55,649 nucleotides of DNA from JALYNX01 sp040905925 (GTDB lineage Bacteria; Actinomycetota; Acidimicrobiia; Spongiisociales; ZC4RG35), in assembly GCA_040905925.1 (NCBI GenBank), contig JBBDQO010000018.1, forward strand, positions 1 to 55,649, written 5' to 3'. This document shows, piece by piece, positions 25,503 to 33,236 of the stretch. A program made the translations under genes and the position numbers. The first letter of the stretch is position 1; every line of letters begins with the position of its first letter. The notes under the pieces are model-generated. The model ran no database searches. It had not been told where the DNA came from and saw only the letters and a list, made by a program, of their open reading frames with translations.

Positions 25503-25645
25503 TACATGAAGAAGGGCTCCGTTACCGTGGGGCGGGCTGGGAGGCTATCCGTTCACACCTGGGACGAACGTGCCCTAGGCATGAGGGGAACGGTTTACCC
25601 TCCTTCCTGCATGCGCCCTCATTATCGACCACGGAGAGTGATATC

Positions 25646-25900
25646 TTGAGTCTTTTAGTGGTCAAGTTCCTCACCCGGCCCGGATGTCGTCTCTGCGATC
25701 AGGCCCGGCCCCTGCTGACCTCTGTAGCGCAAGGGTTGGGTGTGTCGGTCGAGGAGGTCGACATCGACTCCAGCCCCGCCCTGACCCGCGACTATGGGTT
25801 GAGGATCCCGGTGGTCCTCGGGCCCGACAATGAGGTTCTGGCCGAAGGCGAGATCAGGGATCGCAGGCTGCTGCGCTCGGCCCTGCGCAGACTGGCCTGA
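25646..25900 (+). CDS. Glutaredoxin-like protein (DUF836 type)
   Basis: An 84-residue thioredoxin-fold protein. The redox motif is CRLC, in FLTRPGCRLCDQARPLL, followed by VSVEEVDIDSSPALTRDYGLRIPVV with the cis-Pro. It starts with TTG, with GGAGAG 7 nt upstream. It is convergent with the cytochrome operon, only 2 nt away. It probably reduces disulfides in the cytoplasm; its partner is unknown. Confidence 0.85.
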   Translation: MSLLVVKFLTRPGCRLCDQARPLLTSVAQGLGVSVEEVDIDSSPALTRDYGLRIPVVLGPDNEVLAEGEIRDRRLLRSALRRLA

Positions 25901-25902
25901 GC

Positions 25903-26907
25903 TCAGCCGGCCAGCGTCGTGGTCGTGACCGCCCCGTCTTCGGGGGGAGGGGCTCCTTCCTCCCCCTCGGGCCCCGGCTCCTCAGGGGCGACGCCACAAT
26001 CGACCAGGGCCTGATCAGGATCCTCCCCGCCAAAGCGCACTCTCTCGAAGGTGACCACTGCCGCCAGTTGCTCTTCGCTGAGAGAGGGGTGGGGAGGCAT
26101 GTCTGCGCCGCTGCCACGGAGCGGCTTGCCGGTGTCCCCATAGGTGGTCCGACCTGCCGCCTGGAAACCGCTCGTTCCGAGCCGCACCCACTCCATGTGA
26201 TCGGTGCAGGCCCCAAAGGTCGTCAGCACACCACTCAGAGCTGGTCCGACGCCTCCGCCACCGCTCGCGCCGTGACAAGCGGCGCAGGTGGCACCTTCCC
26301 CGTGGTAGATCCTGTCACCGAGTGCCACGTAGTCGATGCCACCACCACCTGCCCCCGAACCGGTGAACTCCGATCCGTCGCAGTTGACGATCTGCCCGCT
26401 CACGACGTCCGCCTGCAGCTCCGTGGCCTCGCCGCAGATGCCGGTTGCCGAGCCTCCGAGCGCGAATAGGGCAAACAGGGGGATGATCAACATCACCGCG
26501 GCCAGCCATCTGGGGAACACGAAATTCGTCCTCTCCCGGATCCCGGCGGTGGGCACAGTGACCACCTCGGGGAGATTGGCTGCTTCGGCCGCCGACACCT
26601 CCGCGGGAACCGGGGCTCGGGTAGTCACTCCGGGTGCAGCAGGCGGGACCTGAGGCGCCGGTGCCGTGGCCTCGGCCACCGGAGCCGCCGTCTCGGTGAC
26701 CGGTTCCGGTTCGGTTGGCGCCGCGGCTGCGGGCTCCTCGGTCGCGGGCAGAGGAGCTTCTCCGGCAACTGTCCCACCACCGGCCCAAGCAGTTAGGACT
26801 TCGTCGACGGTCATCTCGGTCGCGGTGGCGCGGGCGGCGGCCGAGCGTCGGACCAGGGCCTCGGGAACGCCCAGGGCGGCGGCTGCGGCGGCGACGAGAT
26901 CACTCAC
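25903..26907 (-). CDS. CcoP-like membrane cytochrome c with N-terminal docking-like module
   Basis: A 334-residue protein. Residues 14-46 form a predicted helical module (VPEALVRRSAAARATATEM then TVDEVLTAWAGG). A Pro/Ala/Glu-rich linker follows to about 120, then one membrane helix (WLAAVMLIIPLFALFALGG) and a periplasmic cytochrome c domain with CAACH, with ADMPPHP supplying a likely Met ligand. The module recurs in two other respiratory proteins here. It is the third gene of a cbb3-like ccoN-ccoO-ccoP set, overlapping its neighbour by ATGA. Canonical CcoP has two hemes, this has one. Confidence 0.82.
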   Translation of the reverse strand: MSDLVAAAAAALGVPEALVRRSAAARATATEMTVDEVLTAWAGGGTVAGEAPLPATEEPAAAAPTEPEPVTETAAPVAEATAPAPQVPPAAPGVTTRAPVPAEVSAAEAANLPEVVTVPTAGIRERTNFVFPRWLAAVMLIIPLFALFALGGSATGICGEATELQADVVSGQIVNCDGSEFTGSGAGGGGIDYVALGDRIYHGEGATCAACHGASGGGGVGPALSGVLTTFGACTDHMEWVRLGTSGFQAAGRTTYGDTGKPLRGSGADMPPHPSLSEEQLAAVVTFERVRFGGEDPDQALVDCGVAPEEPGPEGEEGAPPPEDGAVTTTTLAG

Positions 26908-27746
26908 GGTTGAGTCCCGGCATCGGTTGTTTGGCCGGTGGTCTCCTCGGCTGGCGACGCCACCTGACCCGGAGCGGTGGTGGTCGACTCGAGGAGATAG
27001 GCCACCAGGTCGTCCAGGTCGGAACTGGAAAGGACCTCCCCGGGATGATCGCCGAGCCCGATGATGATGGCTTCGATCTGACTGTCGGTGAGACGGGTGC
27101 CGACATCGGAGAGATCAGGCCCGAAACGACGTGCGCCGAGCACCTGGTTGGAGTCGTTGAGAGTGACCGCGCCCAGGCCGACGTCAGAGACGACGGGACG
27201 GACCATCTGGGTGTGACAGGACCCGCACCCGAGGTTCTCATAGATGTCCTTCCCCTGCAGACCGGCTTCGCTGTAGCTGATCGCACTGGTCCGGGCCCCC
27301 GGATTCTCGCTTGCGATCGATGGGCCGACCAGACCGACCAGCAACACCGCAACGAAGAGCCCGACGACACCCGCCAGCACTGTCATCGGGCGGTCCGGTT
27401 CCCCGACCAGCACCGGTGGTTTGCCCGACCGGGCGGGTCCAGGTGGGGCGGGCGGCTGTGGAGTGGCCGGGGGCAGGATGTCCCCCTGCGTTGCGAGGGT
27501 CGGCGTCTCGTCGACCGCGGGGGGTGCAGGCGGAGGCTCACTCTCCACCTCTGCCGGGACGCCGTCGGCCTCGGCGGCACTCGCCGGAGCCGGAGCCGGG
27601 GCCTCGATCGACCCGCCGCCGGCCCAGGCGGCCAGGACCTCGTCCACCGTCATCCCGGAGGCGGAGGCCCGTGCCTCGGCCGATCTCTTGACCAGGGCCT
27701 CGGGGGTGCCCAGGGCGGCGGCGGCGGCGGCGAGCAGGTCACTCAT
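26904..27746 (-). CDS. CcoO-like monoheme cytochrome c with N-terminal docking-like module
   Basis: A 280-residue protein from the ATG at 27746, which overlaps the ccoN-like stop (ATGAGTGA). Residues 13-46 (TPEALVKRSAEARASASGM then TVDEVLAAWAGG) are almost identical to the module of the next gene. A long Pro-rich linker precedes a membrane helix (about 118-137). The heme region GKDIYENLGCGSCHTQMVRP and RRFGPDLSDVGTR matches cbb3 subunit CcoO closely. So the heme and the CcoO fold are kept, though the partner CcoN-like protein has no metal ligands. Confidence 0.85.
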   Translation of the reverse strand: MSDLLAAAAAALGTPEALVKRSAEARASASGMTVDEVLAAWAGGGSIEAPAPAPASAAEADGVPAEVESEPPPAPPAVDETPTLATQGDILPPATPQPPAPPGPARSGKPPVLVGEPDRPMTVLAGVVGLFVAVLLVGLVGPSIASENPGARTSAISYSEAGLQGKDIYENLGCGSCHTQMVRPVVSDVGLGAVTLNDSNQVLGARRFGPDLSDVGTRLTDSQIEAIIIGLGDHPGEVLSSSDLDDLVAYLLESTTTAPGQVASPAEETTGQTTDAGTQP

Positions 27747-29214
27747 CGGAATCGCCACCTACGGTCACCTGCCAGGTCCCTTGACGACCTTGCTCGTCGT
27801 AGACCAGCACCTCCTGGGGCACGGCCCGACCCGAGGTGACGGTGCCGATCACCGCGGAGGCGTAGGCCAGTTGGCCCACGAAGGCGATGATCGCGAAAAC
27901 GAAGGCGATGAGGAGCAGGGGATCGGCAGCCGAGGCGCCGGCGGCCCAGCCGTCTCCGGCGTTGACATAGGCGGCGCTGTTGGATCCGGCCAACCAGGAG
28001 TAACCGCTGACGATCCCGGCTCCCCCCATCGTGACCAGCACCCCACCGACACCGATCACGGTCAGTCTCTGGAATGAGCGGGCCCGGTCGGTCGATTGCA
28101 TGGCACGCCCGGTCACCCGGGGCAGCGCGTCGAAACTCACCCCCGCGACCAGCAACGGGCCCACACCGAGCAGGCAGGAGTACTCGATGGCTTCCCAGAA
28201 GGAGGTCAAGGCGGTCACCGAGCCGATCGCCCGGAATGAGGCGAGACTGGCCATCGCTGCCACCACCACACCGAGGAAGGTGCCAACCACGCCGGAGGAG
28301 ACGCCGGGTCGGTCAGCCACCCGGTCCCAATGGCCCTGAAGGGTGAGGGACACATTCGATGCGTTGGCGAGCGCACCGATGGGGAAGGCCAGGCCGAGAG
28401 CCGCGGCGACCGCATCGACCCATCCGGGCCCGGGACCGAACACCAGTTGGGCGACACCCCACCACACCGCGGCAAATCCGAGCGACCAGAAGCCGGCCAC
28501 GGCGAGCTGGCGTGAAGCCAGAGCCACGTCGGCCTCCTTGACCAGGGTGTAATAGAAGAGACCGGTCCCAACGGTGAAGACCCACATCGTGACGAAGCCC
28601 GCCGAGAAGAAGAGACCCGAGTAGGTCTGGGTGAGGGAATCGGCGAAGGGGAGGGTTCCGACGATGTGGGCGGCGAAAAGGAGTGGAAGCCAAGTCACGC
28701 CACCCATCACGAACCAGAGGGTCACGTAGGTCCGCTTCTCCTCACGGCGGGTGATCGTCGCCACGGTGTTTAGCGCGGGCAACGACAGAGCGAGCAACAG
28801 CGGCACGTCCAGCCACCAGGGGAGGCCGAGCGGTTGCAGACCGTCGCCGAAACCGAGAGCGATTGCCCCCAGACCCGCCAGCACCAGCGCGACCAACAGC
28901 ACCAGCCCACCGCGGGCCATGGCGACGCTTCGCAGCGGGGCTCCGGTGAGACGGGGCAGGACGTAGTAGATCCCACCGAGCAGCGAGATCACCAGGAAGC
29001 CGATCATCAGGGTGAGGTTGGCCATCGGCTCCAATCGACCCAGACTCATCGGAGACAGGCCCCCGAAGCGCATCGCGAAGTGGGCAAGGACTTCGAGGAG
29101 ACCACCCAGGACCAGGAACATCGCGCCAACGAGGAAGTGGGCTGCCGCAATACGATCCTCGTCGGCCCCGCCCCCGAGGAACGCTCGAATGTCTGCTTGT
29201 TGCCTGGTCGCCAC
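27739..29214 (-). CDS. CcoN-like heme-copper oxidase subunit I fold lacking all heme and CuB histidines
   Basis: A 491-residue, about 12-helix protein with a GTG start preceded by AAGGAA. It follows cbb3 CcoN along its length: SLGRLEPMANL for FGRLRPLHTNA, LPWWLD, the GLFYYTLVKEAD and AGFWSLGFAAVWWGVAQ regions, then FWEAIEYS and FDALPRVTGR. At each ligand site the histidine is gone: helix II His becomes Ala65, helix VI His about Ala205, the CuB His-His pair Ala255-Gln256, and the His-x-His pair Ile343-x-Tyr345. Only four His occur (26, 45, 183, 295). It cannot be a normal oxidase; a structural or electron-relay scaffold is inferred. Confidence 0.85.
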   Translation of the reverse strand: MATRQQADIRAFLGGGADEDRIAAAHFLVGAMFLVLGGLLEVLAHFAMRFGGLSPMSLGRLEPMANLTLMIGFLVISLLGGIYYVLPRLTGAPLRSVAMARGGLVLLVALVLAGLGAIALGFGDGLQPLGLPWWLDVPLLLALSLPALNTVATITRREEKRTYVTLWFVMGGVTWLPLLFAAHIVGTLPFADSLTQTYSGLFFSAGFVTMWVFTVGTGLFYYTLVKEADVALASRQLAVAGFWSLGFAAVWWGVAQLVFGPGPGWVDAVAAALGLAFPIGALANASNVSLTLQGHWDRVADRPGVSSGVVGTFLGVVVAAMASLASFRAIGSVTALTSFWEAIEYSCLLGVGPLLVAGVSFDALPRVTGRAMQSTDRARSFQRLTVIGVGGVLVTMGGAGIVSGYSWLAGSNSAAYVNAGDGWAAGASAADPLLLIAFVFAIIAFVGQLAYASAVIGTVTSGRAVPQEVLVYDEQGRQGTWQVTVGGDSDE

Positions 29215-29379
29215 CGGATTCCTTGTTCAGGACAGGACGGCGGGAGCATAACTACTTCGCCGGCTCGTTCCGTCCTCGGACAAAACCAGGGGTGGGCCCG
29301 ATTCGGGTTCTCTAGGCCGAGCCCGGTTATGGTAGAAACGGGCCGACAGCCAGTTGATCCGCGCCCGAAACAACACCAG

Positions 29380-30012
29380 ATGTACCGACTCGCAGAACTG
29401 AGCGACAGCACCCGCAGGAAAGCAGGCTGGGGAATGCTCCTGCTCGGGACCGTGCTGTTGGCGGTGGGAGTGGTGTGGATCCACTTCTCGAGTCTGTCCG
29501 AGACGGTCATGGTGGACGGTGTGGCGGTTCCACTGGTCGTCGACTACTTCAACTGGTGGCCCCGGGGTGTTTTGTGGCAGGGCGCCGGCTATCTGGTGGT
29601 GTTCGCCGCTTCTCAAATGATGATTGGTGGCGCCGTCTTCCTCTGGGTGCTCAATCAGAGGATGACCTGGTCGCGTGCGGTGTTCACCGCCTACCTGACC
29701 TGGCTGGAGTTGGTGATCATCTTTGGCATGGTCCCCTCCGAATGGCTCAGCTTCGCCCAGACCGACCTCGATTGGTCTACCCAGAGGGTCGCTCTCGTGG
29801 TGCCGCCGATCCTGGTGCTGGGGAACTCGGTCGAGGTCAGTTACGGCATGCTCAAGGACTCGATCTCGATGGGCTACCACCTGGTCATGCTTGGTGCAGG
29901 AGCGGTCTTCACCCTCGAGGTGCAGAAGATGAGGAAGGGCCGCCCGGCTGCTGCGGAGAAGCCTGAGAAGAAGTCGCCTTACGGTCGTCCCCTGGTCAAG
30001 GGAGGCACCTGA
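29380..30012 (+). CDS. Membrane protein heading the Rieske/cytochrome b operon
   Basis: A 210-residue protein with about four membrane helices and a basic Lys/Arg-rich tail. The ATG at 29380 is preferred, but an in-frame ATG at 29329 is possible and neither has a clear SD. A TATGGT at 29329-29334 would suit a -10 for the shorter form. I recognise no family. Its stop overlaps the ferredoxin start (TGATG), so it belongs to the complex operon and is probably an accessory subunit. Confidence 0.65.
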   Translation: MYRLAELSDSTRRKAGWGMLLLGTVLLAVGVVWIHFSSLSETVMVDGVAVPLVVDYFNWWPRGVLWQGAGYLVVFAASQMMIGGAVFLWVLNQRMTWSRAVFTAYLTWLELVIIFGMVPSEWLSFAQTDLDWSTQRVALVVPPILVLGNSVEVSYGMLKDSISMGYHLVMLGAGAVFTLEVQKMRKGRPAAAEKPEKKSPYGRPLVKGGT

Positions 30013-30461
30013 TGGTGCGCGGCGTCGTCGACGAGACCCCGCCGATCCGGGATGACTACCAGCTCGCGGTGGTCGAGGGTGACTATTTCACCGACAAGCT
30101 CCGCCCCAAGCAGTTCCTCCACATCGACCAGTCGGAGTGCATCCTCTGTGAGGGCTGTGTCGACATCTGCCCCTGGAAGTGCATCCACTATCTCTCACTG
30201 GATGCCATCACCGAGGGGGTGAACGTGGACCACCCCGCCGACGACCCCCAGAACCTGGGGTTCTTCATCGTCGACGAGGACGAGTGCACCCGCTGCGCTT
30301 TGTGTGTCGATCGCTGTCCGACCAATGTGATCTCGCTCGGAAAGTTCGAAGGCTCCCTGGCCGACCAGGCCGTCGAGCTCGGGCTGGACCGCCGGCCCTG
30401 GGATTTCGACACCGGGCAACGTGACTTCAAGAATGGGTATGCGTACGGGATGCGCTGGTAG
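30012..30461 (+). CDS. Ferredoxin with two [4Fe-4S] clusters, in cytochrome b operon
   Basis: A 149-residue protein. Two C-x2-C-x2-C-x3-C motifs are present: CILCEGCVDICPWKC and CTRCALCVDRCPTN. About 30 residues precede and 50 follow them, with no membrane helix or export signal, so it should be cytoplasmic. Ferredoxins are not part of standard bc1 complexes. Its placement before cytochrome b suggests it exchanges electrons at the cytoplasmic face of the complex, which is inference. Confidence 0.85.
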   Translation: MVRGVVDETPPIRDDYQLAVVEGDYFTDKLRPKQFLHIDQSECILCEGCVDICPWKCIHYLSLDAITEGVNVDHPADDPQNLGFFIVDEDECTRCALCVDRCPTNVISLGKFEGSLADQAVELGLDRRPWDFDTGQRDFKNGYAYGMRW

Positions 30462-30469
30462 GAGAGGTT

Positions 30470-31246
30470 TTGGCTAACGGCAACGGCAAAGTCGGTCTCA
30501 TCGACCGTATGAAGGAGGCGAACGAGAAGCTGTGGGGGTCCCAACTCGCCGAATCGATCCTCCGCCCCGGCTCCCCCTTCAAGAAGGGCTATTCGGACAG
30601 CCCGAGGAACCGCTCCTACGTGGTGATGAACAACGTCCTCTATCACCTGCATCCGGTCAAGGTGAAACGCCACGGGGTCAGGCTCTCCTACACGTTGTGC
30701 CTGGGCGGTCTCAGCTTCTTCCTCTTCATCCTGCTCACCATCACCGGCATCTTCCTCATGTTCTATTACACCCAATCGGCGGAAAGGGCCTATGCCGACA
30801 TCGAGGCGTTGTCGACCAATGTGGCCTTTGGTTCCCTGGTGCGGAACATGCACCGCTGGGGCGCCCATCTCATGGTGTTGACCGTGTTCCTCCACATGAG
30901 CCGGGTCTTCTATCACGGTGCCTACAAGCCGCCCCGTGAGTTCAACTGGGTGGTGGGTGTTGTCTTGCTCTTCCTCACCTTGCTCCTCTCCTTCTCCGGC
31001 TATCTGCTCCCCTGGGACCAGTTGGCGCTTTGGGCCGTCACTGTCGGCACCAACATGGCGGGGTTCGTCCCCGTCGTCGGAGCCCAGGTCAAGTTCGCTC
31101 TGTTGGGCGGGGTGGAGGTCTCCGCGGCCACTTTGCTCCGGTTCTACGTGCTCCACGTCCTGGCCCTGCCATTCATCCTCGTGATCTTCCTCGCCGTTCA
31201 TTTCTGGCGGGTGCGCAAGGACGGCGGGATCTCGGGCCCTCTTTAA
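30470..31246 (+). CDS. Cytochrome b N-terminal half (b6-like) of a menaquinol:cytochrome c complex
   Basis: A 258-residue protein with four membrane helices, ending in RKDGGISGPL as cytochrome b6 proteins do. Heme ligands are His128 and His142 (MHRWGAHLMVLTVFLH) and His229 and His244 (YVLHVLALPFILVIFLAVHF). SFSGYLLPWDQLALWAVTV is the Qo-side segment. Actinobacterial QcrB is normally one long chain; here the C-terminal half is a separate gene, as in b6f complexes. The TTG start is preceded by GGAGAGG. Confidence 0.93.
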   Translation: MANGNGKVGLIDRMKEANEKLWGSQLAESILRPGSPFKKGYSDSPRNRSYVVMNNVLYHLHPVKVKRHGVRLSYTLCLGGLSFFLFILLTITGIFLMFYYTQSAERAYADIEALSTNVAFGSLVRNMHRWGAHLMVLTVFLHMSRVFYHGAYKPPREFNWVVGVVLLFLTLLLSFSGYLLPWDQLALWAVTVGTNMAGFVPVVGAQVKFALLGGVEVSAATLLRFYVLHVLALPFILVIFLAVHFWRVRKDGGISGPL

Positions 31247-31257
31247 GGACGATCGAA

Positions 31258-32361
31258 ATGACAGAGATACCAGAGAGTCTTCTCAGAAGGTCGGCAGAGG
31301 CCAAGGCCAAGGCCCTCGGCCTCTCGGTGGAGCAGGTGCTCGCCGAGATGAAGGGCGAGGCGCCTCCGGCCCTGCCCTCGGCCGCGGAACCCGAGCCGGA
31401 GGAGGCGGTCCTCGAAGAAGCTGTCGAGGAGGTTCCGCCTGCCGTCGGGCCCCCGGTCGAGAACCCGGTGGTTGAGGTCGCATCCGAGCCCGTGGTCACA
31501 CCCGAGGCGCCTCATGCTGCGCCCGCCGTGGCTTCGGAGCCCCCCGAGCCCGAACCGGACCAAGAGGCCGCTGAGGCCGCTGAGGTCTCCGAATCCGAGA
31601 TGGGGGAGACACCGGAACCCCAGGATGCGCCCGCTCCCGCGGTCGAGGCCGCGGAGGAACCGGCCGCGGTCGAGGACCTTCCCGCGGCCGCGGTCGAGGC
31701 CGCGGAGGAACCGGCCGCGGTGGCCGGGGTGATCGACGAATCGGCGCCGGCAGCCGAGGGGGACGGGGCCGGCAACGGGAAGGTCGCTGCCACCGTCAGC
31801 CCACGGCCAGTGGTGCCACCGGCCGGCACCCCGGAGGGCGTGCGCACCCAGCGACTGCTGACGGTGGTCAAGGCCCGGGCGATTCAAACCGTCAAGGCCG
31901 AGCCCACTGACAAGGTGAACACCTGGCCCCATCTGATGCTCATGGAGTTCGGGGCGCTGCTCGCGATCACAGGGTTCTTGGTGATCCTGGCGGTGATCAT
32001 CCATTCGCCACTGTTGGCGCCGGCCAACTTCAACTCCACTCCCAACCCTTCCAAGGCGCCCTGGTACTTCCTCGGCCTCCAGGAGTTGCTGTCCTATTTC
32101 GACCCCCAGATCGCAGGCGTGACCGTGCCCACGATCACCGGGATGATCGGGTTCATGATGGTCCCCTACGTTGACAAGAACCCGTCGACACGGCCCAGCG
32201 ACCGCAAGTTCGCCATAGCCCTCTATTCGACGTTCCTCGCCGGGGCGGCCACCCTCACCATCATCGGGGTGCTGTTCAGAGGACGGGGATTCAACTTCTC
32301 CTACCCCTGGAAGGACGGGGTCTTCTTCGACGACCTCAAGGACTGGGTGCAATTCGAATGA
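31258..32361 (+). CDS. Cytochrome b C-terminal half (subunit IV-like) with N-terminal docking-like module
   Basis: A 367-residue protein, much longer than the usual 160 of subunit IV. Residues 4-35 (IPESLLRRSAEAKAKALGL then SVEQVLAEMKGE) match the modules of the two cytochromes of the opposite operon. An acidic Ala/Pro/Glu linker runs to about 175. The conserved part starts at about 220: three helices, with PSKAPWYFLGLQELLSYF in place of the PEWY Qo motif, a form seen in several menaquinol-using complexes. It overlaps the Rieske gene by ATGA. Confidence 0.88.
   Translation: MTEIPESLLRRSAEAKAKALGLSVEQVLAEMKGEAPPALPSAAEPEPEEAVLEEAVEEVPPAVGPPVENPVVEVASEPVVTPEAPHAAPAVASEPPEPEPDQEAAEAAEVSESEMGETPEPQDAPAPAVEAAEEPAAVEDLPAAAVEAAEEPAAVAGVIDESAPAAEGDGAGNGKVAATVSPRPVVPPAGTPEGVRTQRLLTVVKARAIQTVKAEPTDKVNTWPHLMLMEFGALLAITGFLVILAVIIHSPLLAPANFNSTPNPSKAPWYFLGLQELLSYFDPQIAGVTVPTITGMIGFMMVPYVDKNPSTRPSDRKFAIALYSTFLAGAATLTIIGVLFRGRGFNFSYPWKDGVFFDDLKDWVQFE
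31639..31721 (+). repeat. Internal tandem repeat in the subunit IV linker
   Basis: A 32-nt sequence at 31639-31670 recurs at 31690-31721, a 51-nt period, encoding AVEAAEEPAAV twice with DLPAA between. It shows that the linker can grow by duplication. Confidence 0.8.
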
Positions 32362-33236
32362 GTGCGACCAACCTCGCCCTGATCGGCGTCGCCGTGGTCG
32401 CGATATTTGGCGCTATCGGCGCCTTTGCCGTGGCCTTTCGCCGGTCACAGGGCGGAGTCCGCAAGCAGGCAGATCCCACCGCGGGTGTCTCGCCCGAGAC
32501 CAGGTCTGCCGATCGATCGATGGAAGGCGTTTCGGTGGCGCCGGTTGCGGTCGAGGAGGTGGAGCCGGAACCGGAACCGGAGCCGGAGCCGGAGGACGAG
32601 GCCGAAGTCGAGCATGCCGGGGTCCAGATAGTCCAGACCCAGCGGGTCGTCGAGGTTTCGCCCGAAGAAGGCGGGGTCACCAGACGTCAGTTCTTCAACC
32701 GTGCGATCACAGCCACCTTCGGGTCGTTTCTGGCATTGCAGGGCATCTACTACCTGGCCTTTTTCTGGCCCAAGCTGACCGGGGGCTTCGGCGCCGATAT
32801 CGACGCCGGTCTGATCACCGATCTCGAGACCCAGGTGCACACCTCGGACGGCGCCATCCTCCCCCTCTTCATCCCCGAGGCCAAGGCCTATGTGGTGCCG
32901 GCTCCGCCGTCGTTGTCCGAGCAGTTCGCCGACCAGCGGGTGGAGGCCGGAGGGCTGATGGCCCTTTTCCAACGTTGTGTCCATCTCGGTTGTCGGGTGC
33001 CGTGGTGTGGCCCCTCGCAGGGGTTCGAATGCCCTTGCCATGGCTCCAAGTACAACGCAGTCGGTGAGTACTTCGGGGGGCCGGCTCCTCGCAACCTCGA
33101 CCGGTTCGTGGTCGAGTTGGTGGACGACAGGTTCATCATCAAGACCGGCACTGTGATCCAGACTCCACGCGCCCCCACTCTCTCGCTCGACTACCCCCAG
33201 GGCCCGAGCTGTATCTCCATCGTCACTGAAGAATGA
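32358..33236 (+). CDS. Rieske [2Fe-2S] protein with two membrane segments
   Basis: A 292-residue protein. An N-terminal membrane helix (about 5-27) is followed by an acidic linker with an E-P repeat (about 70-80), then TRRQFFNRAITATFGSFLALQGIYY, a second membrane segment at about 113-136 with twin-Arg-like start. The cluster ligands are Cys207/His209 and Cys225/His228, with the disulfide pair Cys212 and Cys227. FGGPAPRNLDRF follows. Actinobacterial QcrA usually has three helices, so two with a long linker is unusual. It passes electrons from menaquinol to cytochrome c. Confidence 0.92.
   Translation: MSATNLALIGVAVVAIFGAIGAFAVAFRRSQGGVRKQADPTAGVSPETRSADRSMEGVSVAPVAVEEVEPEPEPEPEPEDEAEVEHAGVQIVQTQRVVEVSPEEGGVTRRQFFNRAITATFGSFLALQGIYYLAFFWPKLTGGFGADIDAGLITDLETQVHTSDGAILPLFIPEAKAYVVPAPPSLSEQFADQRVEAGGLMALFQRCVHLGCRVPWCGPSQGFECPCHGSKYNAVGEYFGGPAPRNLDRFVVELVDDRFIIKTGTVIQTPRAPTLSLDYPQGPSCISIVTEE

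Noticed and set aside
25338..25649. 103-codon frame between SAM hydrolase and glutaredoxin
   Set aside because: No ribosome site, it runs through the hairpin at 25473-25502 and the composition is not protein-like.
31639..31721. Spaced repeats in subunit IV gene that might suggest a CRISPR-like array
   Set aside because: Only two copies, in frame inside a coding linker; a protein-level duplication explains them.
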